Below are positions 33,254 through 43,009 of a stretch of DNA of 64,000 nt, piece by piece. Source of the stretch: an uncultured Clostridia bacterium. GTDB taxonomy: Bacteria; Bacillota; Clostridia; Oscillospirales; Ruminococcaceae. The notes beneath the pieces are model-generated. The model was not told the DNA's origin and searched no databases. It saw nothing but the letters and a program-made list of their open reading frames with translations. The stretch is from positions 1 to 64,000 of the forward strand of contig CANQKD010000010.1 of NCBI GenBank assembly GCA_947624375.1. The letters are read 5' to 3'. Both the position numbers and the translations under genes were made by a program. Positions within the stretch are counted from its first letter, which is position 1, and every line of letters starts with the position of its first letter.

Positions 33254-33668
33254 CTCCCTGCAATGTGATAGCGCGCGTGTTGTCGTCAACGCGTTTTATG
33301 TCTATATAAATACAATCTTTGGGCAGCGCGTCCGCGATGTTCTCGCTCCATTCCACCGCTATCACGGTGTCTTCGTCCATATAGTCGTAAAAGCCCGTTG
33401 TTTCAAGGTCTGCGCCGCCGTTTATGCGGTACATATCAAAATGTATAAGGCTTATATTTTCCCCTCTGTACTCATTAACAAGCGCAAAAGTAGGCGAGGT
33501 CACATCATCGCCAAGCCCCAGCCCCAGCGAAAGCCCTCTTGTAAACGTGGTCTTGCCTGCACCCAGTCCGCCGCGGTAAGCTATCACATCTCCGCCGCGC
33601 AAAAGACCGCCCACTTTCTGCGCAAATGCTATAGTTTCTTCGGGGCTGTAAGTCATTACCGTCATCAC
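33225..33668 (-). CDS. tsaE: tRNA threonylcarbamoyladenosine factor TsaE
   Basis: 147 residues. Walker A GGLGAGKTTFTRGL (about 34-47), then SPTFALVNEYRG and a switch with IHFDMYRI, all typical of the TsaE P-loop ATPase. Its ATG overlaps the stop of the DUF3810-like gene (ATGA) and its end overlaps tsaB by 29 bp. The order tsaE-tsaB is the common Firmicutes one. Confidence 0.93.
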   Translation of the reverse strand: MMTVMTYSPEETIAFAQKVGGLLRGGDVIAYRGGLGAGKTTFTRGLSLGLGLGDDVTSPTFALVNEYRGENISLIHFDMYRINGGADLETTGFYDYMDEDTVIAVEWSENIADALPKDCIYIDIKRVDDNTRAITLQGDERFAVLGN

Positions 33669-35215
33669 ACCAGACCCTTATCGTAATAGTAATTCAGCAA
33701 AAGGTCTACCATTCTGCCGTAACTGTCCTTGCCGTCTGCAACGCCGTTGAATTTCAGACTGCCGTTCATGGCGGCATCTGCAAGCTCGTTCACGGTAGAC
33801 GACGGTATTATAGCATCTTCGTCCTCCTGAACGTCCTGCCAATACGCCTGATTTTCAAACATATCCACCCAAATGCCGTAGTCTATGCGCGTTTCTATTT
33901 CGTCAAGCCTCTCGCGCAGTGCAGGGTCTTTATCCGCAACGGCATCGAAAGCCCTTGTGCGCACATACTTCAGCGCCGAGAGATAGCCGCTGTAGCGGTA
34001 CTCTGCGTTTTCAGACTGCGAACACGCCAGGAACGCTACAAAATTCGCCTCATCCTCTAATATAATTCCCTGCGTGTGGGCAAGCTCGTGCACCACAGTT
34101 TCGGGTTTGTTTGAGGCATACATAAGCTTGTTGTAATTTGCCTCCAGCGTGAACGGGAAATACACGCCCATAAGGTACTGCTGGCTCATAAAATACGAAT
34201 TTATAACGGGCTTTGGTTTAGTGTAAAAGCCTTTTAGTATCGGGTAATCGCCGCTTATGTTCTCCAGCGCCGCGGCGGCAGTGTCATCAAGGTCGGCGGT
34301 AAGAATAAATTTGCCGTCTTCGTCACGCTGCACCTGCGCTGACGCCTCATTCGTCTGCTCTATAAGTTTTTCGTATACGTCAAGCAGCTGCGAGGTGGTG
34401 TATGTTTCCTGAGAGATGCCGTTTTTAGAAGCAAACGTTGAGCACTGATACATTATAAAGCAGTTGAGCGTTTCTGTAACCAGCACGTATGCTAAGCACC
34501 ACGCAAGCGCTTTGAAATATATGTGCGATACCCTTTTGCGCTTGCCCTTTTTTATGCACATCAGCACTATGTAAACTATCAGCGATATCGGCAGCCCAGC
34601 CACCGCTATTATAATAAGTATCTCGCCTAATGAGAACGGCAGCCAAGACAGCAGCCTGCCGAAGGTGTTGTTCCAAATCGGGAAGATGTGGTCAAGATAA
34701 AAGTCTGCAAACGGCGTTGACAGCCGCGCTATAATGTTCAGAAGCAGGCACGCGCCGAACACCGAGATAAGCGCTATGCTGTTCTTTTTAAGTCCTCGCT
34801 TTTGGGATTCTTCGGTATTTTCTGTAGTTTCCGTAGTTTCAGACTTCTCTTTCGCTTCTTCCTGTTTGTCAGATGTTTCGGCTTCTGTAGCTTTTGCAGT
34901 TTCTTCGGACTTCTCTGCGGCTTCTTCCGCCGCTGTTTCCTGTTTGTCCGTTGTTTGGACTTTAGAAGCTTCTGTTGATTTTGTATCTTTTGCAGACTGC
35001 TGAGCTTTTTTGGGCGCCTTTTCTGTGCGCTCCGCAGGCTTTACGACAGTATCATCAAAAGTTTCTACAGTTTCTACAGCCTTACTTTCTTTAACAGCCT
35101 GTGCCGCCTGCTGTGTTGGCTGATCCTGCCTGTGCTGATTTTGCTTATGCTGATTATTCGGCTTGTGCTGATTATTGTGCTGATGATTGCGGTTTTTGTG
35201 CTTTTTGCTGCTCAT
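33665..35215 (-). CDS. DUF3810-like membrane metalloprotease
   Basis: 516 residues. A His/Asn/Gln/Lys-rich start (about 1-40) and an Ala/Glu/Thr/Lys low-complexity region (about 40-140) precede three membrane helices (about 143-245). The extracellular domain has HELAH (near 376-380) and EDEANF ten residues on, a zincin HExxH...E arrangement found in DUF3810 proteins. The long disordered cytoplasmic head is unusual. Coupled to tsaE by overlap. Substrate unknown. Confidence 0.8.
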   Translation of the reverse strand: MSSKKHKNRNHQHNNQHKPNNQHKQNQHRQDQPTQQAAQAVKESKAVETVETFDDTVVKPAERTEKAPKKAQQSAKDTKSTEASKVQTTDKQETAAEEAAEKSEETAKATEAETSDKQEEAKEKSETTETTENTEESQKRGLKKNSIALISVFGACLLLNIIARLSTPFADFYLDHIFPIWNNTFGRLLSWLPFSLGEILIIIAVAGLPISLIVYIVLMCIKKGKRKRVSHIYFKALAWCLAYVLVTETLNCFIMYQCSTFASKNGISQETYTTSQLLDVYEKLIEQTNEASAQVQRDEDGKFILTADLDDTAAAALENISGDYPILKGFYTKPKPVINSYFMSQQYLMGVYFPFTLEANYNKLMYASNKPETVVHELAHTQGIILEDEANFVAFLACSQSENAEYRYSGYLSALKYVRTRAFDAVADKDPALRERLDEIETRIDYGIWVDMFENQAYWQDVQEDEDAIIPSSTVNELADAAMNGSLKFNGVADGKDSYGRMVDLLLNYYYDKGLV

Positions 35216-35235
35216 TATAATTCACCCTCTGAAAT

Positions 35236-36906
35236 TTAGAAAAGACCCGTGATATTGCCGCTGTTGTCGCAGTCAATAAGGTTTGCGGCAGGCAGTTTTG
35301 GCAGACCCGGCATGGTCATGATGTCGCCCGTGTATGCCACCACGAACCCTGCTCCCGATGAAAGTTTAAGGTCACGCACGGTAATTTTGAACCCCTGCGG
35401 CTTGCCAAGTTTTGCAGGATCATCGGAAAGCGAATACTGCGTTTTTGCCACGCATACGGGAATATCGGCAAAGCCGAGCCCCTCTATCTCTTTCAGCGCT
35501 TTCTGCGCCTGCGCGGTGTATATTACGCCGTCCGCGCGGTATATCTCTTTCGCTATTATCTCCAGCTTTTCCTGTATAGGCAGTTTCTCGTCATACAGAA
35601 CGTGGAAGTCGCTCTTTTTCTTCTCTATAGTGTCGCAAACTTTCTGAGCGAGATCCTTGCCGCCCTCGCCGCCTTTTGCGAAAATTTCCGCAAGAGAATA
35701 CTCAACGCCCATTTCAGAGCACACTTCTTCTATAACAGCTATTTCCGCATCCGTGTCGCTCTCGAATCTGTTTATCGCAACAACCACAGGCACGCCGAAC
35801 TTGTGCATATTCTCGATATGCGTTTTCAGATTTATACTGCCCTTGCGCAGTGCCTCAACATTTTCGGTCTTCAGCTCCGTCTTCGGTACACCGCCGTTGT
35901 ATTTCAGCGCGCGTATGGTAGCCACCAGAACCACGCAAGAAGGCTTCAAGCCTGCAAAACGGCACTTGATGTCCATAAACTTCTCCGCACCCAGGTCAGA
36001 GCCAAAGCCTGCCTCTGTAATGCAGTAATCACCCAGTTTGAGTGCAAGCTTAGTAGCCCTTACCGAGTTGCAGCCGTGCGCGATGTTTGCAAAAGGTCCG
36101 CCGTGCATAATGGCAGGGGTGTTCTCCAAAGTCTGAACAAGGTTCGGTTTGAGTGCATCTTTCAAAAGCGCTGTCATAGCGCCGCAGCCGCCGAGATCTT
36201 TAGCGTAAACCGGCTTGCCGTCAAGAGTGTATGCCACCAGGATCCTTTCAAGGCGCGCTTTAAGGTCTGCAAGGTCTGAAGCCAGGCATAAAATAGCCAT
36301 GACCTCGCTTGCAACGGTTATCTGAAAACCGTCCTCGCGCGGCACGCCGTTCACCTTGCCGCCAAGACCTATAACAATATTGCGCAGCGCCCTGTCGTTC
36401 ATATCGAGGCAGCGTTTTATAAGAATGCGCCGCTGATCTATTTTAAGCTCGTTGCCCTGCTGAATGTGGTTGTCAATAAGCGCGCAAAGCAGGTTGTTTG
36501 CCGCCGTGATAGCGTGCATATCGCCGGTAAAATGCAGGTTTATGTCCTCCATGGGCACTACCTGAGCGTATCCGCCGCCAGCAGCACCGCCCTTTATGCC
36601 GAACACAGGGCCTAAAGACGGCTCACGCAGAGCAAGCACAGCTTTTTTGCCTATTTTAGCCATGCTCTCCGCCAGACCTACCGAAACTGTGGTCTTGCCC
36701 TCGCCTGCCGGGGTGGGGTTAATTGCGGTGACGAGAATAAGTTTGCCGTCCTGCTTTCCGCTCAGCTTTTCAAACAAGCTCTCCGAGAGTTTCGCCTTGT
36801 ACTGTCCGTAGGGCTCTATATCGTCCTCAGATATGCCTAAAGCGGCGGCGATGTCCTTTATTTTCAGCATTTTAGCCGATGAAGCTATCTCAATATCTGT
36901 CAGCAT
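35236..36906 (-). CDS. fhs: formate-tetrahydrofolate ligase
   Basis: 556 residues from the ATG at 36906 (ACGGAGGAATTTTT upstream). P-loop [16 protein letters not shown] (about 64-79), [25 protein letters not shown] in part, and [17 protein letters not shown] near the C-terminus are diagnostic. Makes 10-formyl-THF from formate and ATP. A TATAAT-like -10 can be seen at 36963-36958 and a small hairpin GCAGT/ACTGC in the leader. No folD or other C1 genes nearby. Confidence 0.96.
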   Translation of the reverse strand: MLTDIEIASSAKMLKIKDIAAALGISEDDIEPYGQYKAKLSESLFEKLSGKQDGKLILVTAINPTPAGEGKTTVSVGLAESMAKIGKKAVLALREPSLGPVFGIKGGAAGGGYAQVVPMEDINLHFTGDMHAITAANNLLCALIDNHIQQGNELKIDQRRILIKRCLDMNDRALRNIVIGLGGKVNGVPREDGFQITVASEVMAILCLASDLADLKARLERILVAYTLDGKPVYAKDLGGCGAMTALLKDALKPNLVQTLENTPAIMHGGPFANIAHGCNSVRATKLALKLGDYCITEAGFGSDLGAEKFMDIKCRFAGLKPSCVVLVATIRALKYNGGVPKTELKTENVEALRKGSINLKTHIENMHKFGVPVVVAINRFESDTDAEIAVIEEVCSEMGVEYSLAEIFAKGGEGGKDLAQKVCDTIEKKKSDFHVLYDEKLPIQEKLEIIAKEIYRADGVIYTAQAQKALKEIEGLGFADIPVCVAKTQYSLSDDPAKLGKPQGFKITVRDLKLSSGAGFVVAYTGDIMTMPGLPKLPAANLIDCDNSGNITGLF

Positions 36907-37019
36907 AAAAATTCCTCCGTTAAAAAAATGTCGGCAGTAAAGCCACTGCATTTTTATTATAACATATTCCGAGCATTTTTTCTAGAGTATTCGGAAATAT
37001 TTTTTTGCCTTTTTATGGA

Positions 37020-37632
37020 AAATAGATGCAGGAAATATTTTTGCTGCTTTCGCAGCACCCTGCGGAGCTGTTCAACGCCCCACAGTACGCAAAAGTTTTA
37101 GACCCTGTCAAGAAAGAAAAAGTTTTCGGTCAAGCCTTTTTCAAAAGGCTTGTCAGGGTCAAGGGGCGGAAGCCCATTGTCGCCCTCCGCAGAGGGCGAA
37201 AGCCCCTACAGCGTGCGCTCCGAAAAAGGTGAATTTAAAAACAGTCCGGTGGACTGTTTTTAAAGAGGAAAATCCCTGCAAGAGAGGGATTTTCCTTTGA
37301 TAAGACTTTAGCTATTTTGCCTGCGCGCGCTTGCGTGCGCAATAGCATTGTTAAAAGTCCATACATCAAAATCACGCTCACCCTCCGCGTTGCTGGCAGA
37401 ATATTCTTTCGGAAAGCAAGAGGGTGGTGGTACGCTCCTGCGCCGCGCGTAAGCGCGAATATTAAAATAACGCGCGGTATCATCTTGCCTCTTGCTTCTC
37501 GTTATCTTGCTTCTAGTAGCTGCGCCTCCCCTTGTTGTAGCGCACAACTTTTTTGCCGCGTTCTCTCAGAGAACGCTGTGCAAAGTGAAAAGACCCGACG
37601 TCTTGCTTCTTGCCTCTAATAATCTTGCCTCT
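37020..37632. repeat. repeat mosaic: repeat A copy 3, heptamer array, palindromes
   Basis: No gene seen. Repeat A copy 3, reversed, is at 37103-37296 and carries an extra hairpin GCCCTC/GAGGGC. A TGCGCGCGCTTGCGTGCGCA module is near 37321, a GCGCGTAAGCGCGAAT module near 37444, a heptamer array (CTTGCCT/CTTGCTT units) at 37480-37630, and a GTTCTC/GAGAAC palindrome near 37560. Confidence 0.75.
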
Positions 37633-38091
37633 CTAGTGGCTTAATTTAGGCTTGTAAGTGCGCATGAACTTTTCAAACTCGTCAAGATCGTACGATTTTC
37701 CGCCGTTTTTGTAGGGCGCGCTTTGCTCTTTTTCTTTTTCATAAACATAATCATATTCTTTTTCTTTTTCTTTCTCTTTATCTGTTGCATTTGCAGCATT
37801 TGCAGCATTTGCATAAATTTCGTCGTTGTCATATTTCGCCTTTGCCGCATCACTGCGCGCTTTGCAGACGCCTTCCCACTTTTTGCCGTCGCGCTCGAGG
37901 GTGCTTTTCATGAACATAAAAGTAAATTTTACGCAATCGCTCAAAGTTTCATTCTCGCCACGTGCAGCAAAATCAAACAGCGCCTTGAACAGCTTTCCTG
38001 CCTCCTCATCGCTAAGCTCATCAACGCATTCTTCCCATTCTTTGTAGATAATGAACGATTTGTTGTCGGTGTGATAATTCTTCTGTGACAT
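37633..38091 (-). CDS. DUF6291-like protein, possible phage remnant
   Basis: 152 residues, ATG with AGGAGG upstream. N-terminal KSFIIYKEWEECVDELSDEEAGKLFKALFDFA (in part, about 11-42) is the DUF6291-type domain seen in phage replication modules and plasmids. Then a low-complexity part built from in-frame DNA microsatellites (AAATGCTGC x2-3, then AAAGAG/AAAGAA units) giving ANAANA and KEKEKEKE. It is isolated between two repeat-filled gaps, which suggests acquired DNA. Confidence 0.7.
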   Translation of the reverse strand: MSQKNYHTDNKSFIIYKEWEECVDELSDEEAGKLFKALFDFAARGENETLSDCVKFTFMFMKSTLERDGKKWEGVCKARSDAAKAKYDNDEIYANAANAANATDKEKEKEKEYDYVYEKEKEQSAPYKNGGKSYDLDEFEKFMRTYKPKLSH

Positions 38092-38249
38092 ATTAGCCTC
38101 CTGATAGTAAATAAAAATTTTGAAAATGTTTTTTCACTATCAGCGGCTAAACGCCAGATGTTAAACGAAAACGTATAACAAACAAAAAATATATAGACAT
38201 TCTCACAATCTTGAGCCACACAGTAAGTCCCCAAACCGCGCCTCGCACC

Positions 38250-38940
38250 CTACTCTCTCACTAATCTCTCTGCCCATGCTGCTGGAAGTATATTCTACCA
38301 TCGGCGATAGAGAGGGGGGTGGCGTGGTCGGGGAAAGTTGGACAGGGAGAGATGTGTGGTCTTTTCACTTTGCGTGGCGTTCTCTGAGAGAACGCGGAAA
38401 AAAAGTTGTGCGCTACAACAAGGAGAGGCGCAGCTGCTAAAAGCAAGATAACGAGAAGCAAGAGGCAAGAAAGTGCACTTTACAAGCTTAGCGCGTAATT
38501 TTCAAAACGCTCGTCTTGCCTCTTGCTTCTTGGTAAACCGCAGGTATGGAAAACTGTCGCAAAGCCTTAAAAACTATTTCTAACCTCTAACTTCTCACCT
38601 CTAACCTCTAGCAGGGCAAGAAGTGTGGTCTTTTCACTTTGCGTGGCGTTCTCTGAGAGAACGCGGAAAGAGAGATAAGGTCTTCTCAAAGGAAAATCCC
38701 TCTCTTGCAGGGATTTTCCTCTTTCAAAATAGTCCACCGGACTATTTTGAAATTCACCTTTTTCGGAGCGCCTGACGTGTTTTCGGGGGCGCCGCCCCCG
38801 TACCCCTGCGACCCTTTTGAAAAAGGGTCGATCGAAAACTTTTCCTTTCTTGACAAGATTTTAAAGTTAGTCCGAAAATTGAAATTACAGCTTCTTGCCT
38901 CTTGCCTCTTAATTTCTTGCCTCTAGCAGCGTAAGCGCAA
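38250..38940. repeat. repeat mosaic including repeat A copy 4
   Basis: No gene seen. Palindromes GCGTTCTC/GAGAACGC at 38378 and 38646; heptamer arrays at 38430-38530, 38570-38625 and 38885-38935; repeat A copy 4 at 38691-38857. A short motif with GCTGCTGGAAGTATATTC near 38278 resembles text near 4453 and the 57.4-kb array. Confidence 0.75.
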
Positions 38941-38956
38941 ATAATACACACAACAA

Positions 38957-38989
38957 AAACGGCTTCACGCTAAAAGCATGAAACCGTTT
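38957..38989 (-). terminator. terminator of the dnaX-ybaB-recR run
   Basis: Stem AAACGG.TTCA.GC with GC.TGAA.CCGTTT and a T run on the minus strand, 6 bp after the recR stop. Confidence 0.85.
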
Positions 38990-38994
38990 CTTCC

Positions 38995-39597
38995 CTATAT
39001 TTCATTCCTGTTTTCCAGTGCCTTATACAGCGTTACCTCGTCGGCAAATTCGAGCACCGCGCCCATCGGCAGACCGAACGCCAGCCTTGTCACCTTAACG
39101 CCGAGCGGTTTGAGCATTCGCGAAAGATACATCGCCGTTGCCTCGCCCTCTACGGTTGGGTTGGTCGCCATGATGACCTCTTTCACCGTGCCGTCCTGCA
39201 ATCTTGCCAGCAGCTGTTTTATACGCAGGCTTTCGGGCATAACGTTATCTATAGGCGATATAAGCCCGTGCAGGACATGATACACCCCTTTATACTCCTT
39301 CGTCCTCTCAAATGCGGTGACATCCTTGGGGCTTTCTACCACGCAGATGACCGACCTGTCACGCCTGTCGCTGCCGCATATAGGACACAATGTTTTGTCG
39401 GTAAGGTTGCAGCACACACTGCACTCATGCACCGTTTTATGCGCGGTTATTATGGCATCTGCAAAAGCTTTAGCCTCGCTGTCGGGCATCGAAACAACGT
39501 GGTAAGCCAGCCTCTGTGCGGATTTCATTCCTATGCCGGGCAGCTTTGCAAAATGCTCTGCAAGCACTGTCAGCGCCAATGCGTTACTGTCAGCCAT
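38995..39597 (-). CDS. recR: recombination protein RecR
   Basis: 200 residues from the ATG at 39597, overlapping the end of ybaB. HhH motif LPGIGMKSAQRLAYHV (about 17-32), zinc finger CSVCCNLTDKTLCPIC (about 55-70) and Toprim domain VICVVESPKDVTAFE (near 80-94). Works with RecO/RecF in gap repair. Last gene of the run; a terminator follows. Confidence 0.95.
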   Translation of the reverse strand: MADSNALALTVLAEHFAKLPGIGMKSAQRLAYHVVSMPDSEAKAFADAIITAHKTVHECSVCCNLTDKTLCPICGSDRRDRSVICVVESPKDVTAFERTKEYKGVYHVLHGLISPIDNVMPESLRIKQLLARLQDGTVKEVIMATNPTVEGEATAMYLSRMLKPLGVKVTRLAFGLPMGAVLEFADEVTLYKALENRNEI

Positions 39598-39599
39598 TA

Positions 39600-39950
39600 T
39601 CAATACAGACCGGGTATGGAAACGCCGCCGGTGACTTTCTGCATTTCGGCGTCAGACTCCTCATCGAGCACCCTTATAGCCTCGTTGAACGCGCTCATAA
39701 CAAGGTCTTGCAGTGTTTCAACGTCTTCGGGGTCAACTACTTCGGGCTTGATGCTGAGCTTAAGCACCTGTCTTTTGCCGTTTATGGTTATCTCTACTGC
39801 TCCGCCGCCTACCGATGCGGAAAACTCTCTCTCTTCAAGCTCTGCCTGCAAAGCTGTTATCTGCTCCTGCATTTTCTGAGCCTGTTTGAGCATCTGATTT
39901 ACATTGCCGGAAGGGCCTTTGCCCATTCCCTGCGGAAGTCTTGCTTTCAT
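39600..39950 (-). CDS. YbaB/EbfC nucleoid-associated protein
   Basis: 116 residues from the ATG at 39950 (AAGGAGAAATAATT upstream). MLKQAQKMQEQITALQAELEE (in part, about 20-40) then the beta-rich core GGGAVEITINGKRQVLKLSIKPE in part. Binds DNA as a dimer; conserved between dnaX and recR across bacteria. Confidence 0.94.
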   Translation of the reverse strand: MKARLPQGMGKGPSGNVNQMLKQAQKMQEQITALQAELEEREFSASVGGGAVEITINGKRQVLKLSIKPEVVDPEDVETLQDLVMSAFNEAIRVLDEESDAEMQKVTGGVSIPGLY

Positions 39951-39968
39951 AATTATTTCTCCTTGCAA

Positions 39969-41582
39969 TTAGTTTTTCTGTTTTATTTCAACTGCCACGT
40001 CAGAGCCCTGCGCCCTTTGCAGCAGTTTGTTTACGGGTGAATCCTCGCCGGGGACTACATTTTTTGCCGAACGCACTCTTATTGCGAACTGCTTGCCGAA
40101 CCGCTCTGTCAGTATCTGCGAAAGTGTGGCGGCGCACTTTGTTTCTTTGAACATCTTCAGGAAAAAGTCGTTGTCTACCACAAGCAGCACTACATTTTCA
40201 TACACAAACGCGTTTGAGCCTGCCAGAAAACCTGCCGTTGCCGCATCGCGCTGTGAAAGCTCGTCAAGAATATCTTTCCACTCTGCCATCGGCGAAAAAT
40301 CCTCGGGTTTAAGCTTTGAAAGATCTACCTTCGGCTCTTCTATAGGCGCGTGCTCCTGCGGAACAAGCGGTTCTTCTTTGACGGGCGTATCCTGCTTTAC
40401 CACGCCGTTTTTCAAAGCCTTTTCAAGAGCCGCAATGCGGTTACGCAAAGCCGCTATCTCACTGTCGCTTACGGTTGAAGATGTGACTGCTTTTGAACCG
40501 CCGACATCATTTCCGCACAGCCTTACAACGCACATTTCTATCTCAACGCGTTTTGCTGTAACTCTCATTAGCCGCTCGCTGCAATTTTGCAGTATATCTA
40601 GCATTTGCAGTATTCGCTGAGTGTCCAGTTTTTCTGCTATTTTGCGTATGCGCTCTATCTCATCGGGCAGGCATACGAACGCCGAATCGCTCTTTACAGA
40701 TCTTGCAAGCATCACGTTTCTCATCTGCGAGATAAGCTCGTCCACCAACCGCTGCATATCCTTTGAGCGGTCATACAGCTGGGCTATAATGTCTATTGCC
40801 GTTACCGCGTCTTTGTCTGCAAAACATTCTAAAAGCTTGAAAAGGTAGTCGCGCTCCGCGATGCCTGCGGCAGCAGAAACTGTATCTAAGTCTACATCTT
40901 TTGAATATGCTATGCACTGATCGAGCAGCGACAGGGCATCTCTCATACCGCCATCGGCAAGTTTTGCAACAAGTTCCGCGGCGCTGTCGGTAAGGGTGAA
41001 GTCTTCGTTATCCGCGATATACAAAAGCCTGCTCTTTATATCTTCGGGCAGTATACGCCGAAAATCAAAGCGTTGACAGCGCGAAACAATGGTTACGGGT
41101 ACTTTGTGTATCTCTGTGGTAGCCAGCACGAATTTCACATACTCGGGCGGCTCTTCAAGGATCTTCAGAAGCGCGTTGAATGCGCTTGTTGAGAGCATAT
41201 GCACCTCGTCTATGATATACACCTTGTATTTGCAGCTCTCGGGCGTGTAGGCGGTTGACTCGCGCAGCTCGCGTATGTCGTCAACTCCTGTGTTTGAGGC
41301 GGCGTCTATCTCGATAATGTCAACAAGGCTCTCGTTTTCAAAAAGCCTGCACATCTCGCACTCGCCGCAGGGTGAGCCGTCTTTGGGGTCTTTGCAGTTT
41401 ATAGCTTTTGCGAAGATCCTCGCGCAGGTGGTCTTGCCTGTGCCTCGGCTGCCGGTGAAAAGGTACGCGTGCGCGGTCTTGCCCTCTTTTATCTGATTGC
41501 GCAAAGTGGTGGTTATATGCGGCTGCGAGACCACGTCTTCCCAGGAAGCAGGTCGCCATTTTCTGTATAAAGCCTGATACAC
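39969..41582 (-). CDS. dnaX: DNA polymerase III gamma/tau subunit
   Basis: 537 residues from the GTG at 41582, which follows GGAGGTG and gives the usual MYQALYRKWRP start. Walker A GSRGTGKTTCAR (about 45-56), zinc module CKDPKDGSPCGECEMC in part (near 63-78), Walker B DEVHML, and sensor region LATTEIHKVP. C-terminal tau-like domain binds polymerase. The SRP RNA is upstream but about 1.1 kb of repeats separates them. Confidence 0.96.
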   Translation of the reverse strand: MYQALYRKWRPASWEDVVSQPHITTTLRNQIKEGKTAHAYLFTGSRGTGKTTCARIFAKAINCKDPKDGSPCGECEMCRLFENESLVDIIEIDAASNTGVDDIRELRESTAYTPESCKYKVYIIDEVHMLSTSAFNALLKILEEPPEYVKFVLATTEIHKVPVTIVSRCQRFDFRRILPEDIKSRLLYIADNEDFTLTDSAAELVAKLADGGMRDALSLLDQCIAYSKDVDLDTVSAAAGIAERDYLFKLLECFADKDAVTAIDIIAQLYDRSKDMQRLVDELISQMRNVMLARSVKSDSAFVCLPDEIERIRKIAEKLDTQRILQMLDILQNCSERLMRVTAKRVEIEMCVVRLCGNDVGGSKAVTSSTVSDSEIAALRNRIAALEKALKNGVVKQDTPVKEEPLVPQEHAPIEEPKVDLSKLKPEDFSPMAEWKDILDELSQRDAATAGFLAGSNAFVYENVVLLVVDNDFFLKMFKETKCAATLSQILTERFGKQFAIRVRSAKNVVPGEDSPVNKLLQRAQGSDVAVEIKQKN

Positions 41583-41644
41583 CGCCGCACACCTCCTTTG
41601 GTTACTTCCTTTATGCAAAAGTGTTCATGAAATGTATTATCATA

Positions 41645-42748
41645 TTTGCGCTTACGCGCAGCGCAGGAGCGCAGTGTCTTGTCGGCTTTAGCCTCCAAGC
41701 CACAATGAAAGAATTACTTCGCCGCCGAAAGTGGGGCGGCGATTTTGTTTTTTGAAAGTCTGAAGCCTTTCAGAAAACAAAACCGTAATTCTTTTGCATA
41801 GTCCGTTTACTCGCAAAGGTCGTAATCCCTGTCAAGAAAAGAAAAGTTTTCGGTCAAGCCTTTTTCAAAAGGCTTGTCAGGTCGAGGGGCGAGCCCCTCG
41901 TCGCCGTCCGCAGACGGCGAAACCCCCATACGGCAGGCGCTCTGATATTAGAGATTAGAAGTTAGATGTCAGAGGTTAGAAACGGTTTTTAAGGCTTTGC
42001 GACAATGTTTCATACCTGCGATTTACAAGAGGCAAGAAGCAAGAAATTGCTTTTTATAGTTAGTACAAATTTTTCAAAACACGCATCTTGCCTCTTGCTT
42101 CTAGTTTTCTTACTTCTAAAAGCTGAGCCTCCCCTTTGAGAAGAACTTCGCTCTCTTTCCGCGTTCCATTATGGAACGCCGTACTGTATATGAAATTTTA
42201 GCTGACTCATAAGCGCAAACTTTTAAAAATGCTATTGCGCACGCAAGCGCACGCAGGCAAGAAAGCTAAGGTCTTTTCATAGGAAAATCCCTCTCTTACA
42301 GGGGATTAGCGTTCCCAAAGGGAACGCCCGAAGAATTATTTCGCTTTTAAATTTTGGGGCGAAATAATTCTTCCCGCGGTCGCTAGCGACCGCTGTCCTC
42401 ATTGAAAAACAATCCACCGGATTGTTTTTCAATTCACCTTTTTCGGAGCGCACGCTGTGTTTGTGGGGCTCTGCCCCACACCCCGCAAGCCTTTTGAAAA
42501 AGGCTTGACCGAAAACTTTTCCTTTCTTGACAGGGTTTAATACTTTTGCGTACTGTGGGGCGTTGTGTGCGCTCCTGCGCTGCGCGTAAGCGCAAATAAT
42601 ACGCAAAACTAAAACAACGCGCAAACGTAGAAGTCACAACATCTTGCCTCTTGCCTCTAACTCTAAACCGCAGGCATGAAAAACTACCGCAAGAGTCGTA
42701 AAAACATCTCTAACTTCTAACCTCTGACTTCTTGTCTCTAACAGAAAA
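41645..42748. repeat. repeat mosaic between SRP RNA and dnaX
   Basis: No gene seen. From left: GCGCTTACGCGCAGCGC module, GGCTTTAGCCTCCAAGCC tail, repeat B copy 4 (41711-41791), truncated reversed repeat A copy 5 (41827-41943, with GCCGTC/GACGGC hairpin), heptamer arrays (41945-42125), GCGTTCC/GGAACGC palindrome (42160), repeat A copy 6 (42281-42534) split by repeat G copy 1 (42309-42393), then another heptamer array (42620-42745). Confidence 0.75.
42309..42393. mobile_element. repeat G copy 1 inserted in repeat A copy 6
   Basis: Three hairpins in a row: GCGTTCCC/GGGAACGC, GAAGAATTATTTCGC paired with its complement around an AT-rich loop, and GCGGTCGC/GCGACCGC. It separates the first and second hairpins of the repeat A copy, so it came later. 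Copy 2 is at 46963. Confidence 0.7.
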
Positions 42749-42749
42749 T

Positions 42750-42872
42750 CCGACACATAGGAGTGCAGGCGTGGCTGTGACACACAAAACAAACCGCTTA
42801 ATGCTGCTCGGTTCCCCGCCTGACATGGTTCACAGCGTTTCATTGCACAGGACCTGCACACCTATAAGTCGG
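42750..42872 (-). ncRNA. ffs: signal recognition particle RNA (core)
   Basis: The apical domain contains the conserved GTCAGG...GGGAACCGAGCAGCA pattern of SRP RNA helix 8. Ends CCGAC..ATAGG and CCTAT..GTCGG pair to close the molecule. Transcript probably starts about 35 nt further upstream (promoter at 42916-42944), where TAAGTCG/CGACTTA forms another hairpin. Gene order SRP RNA-dnaX-ybaB-recR is the Bacillus/Clostridia one. Confidence 0.88.
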
Positions 42873-42915
42873 AAATTTCCGCGGCGACTTACCTGCTCTA
42901 TTCATCTCAAAAGAT

Positions 42916-42944
42916 ATTATACCACACTTGCAAAAAAATTGCAA
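42916..42944 (-). promoter_or_regulatory. promoter of the SRP RNA
   Basis: On the minus strand TTGCAA (42944-42939), 17-bp spacer, TATAAT (42921-42916). Confidence 0.8.
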
Positions 42945-42974
42945 GCACTTTTTGCACATTTGCTTTTCGCCCCC

Positions 42975-43003
42975 TTGACAGCGGCGCAAAATGATGGTAT
43001 AAT
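42975..43003 (+). promoter_or_regulatory. promoter of the zinc-uptake operon
   Basis: TTGACA (42975-42980), 17-bp spacer, TATAAT (42998-43003): consensus sigma-A. It diverges from the SRP RNA promoter. Confidence 0.85.
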
Positions 43004-43009
43004 ATGAAT

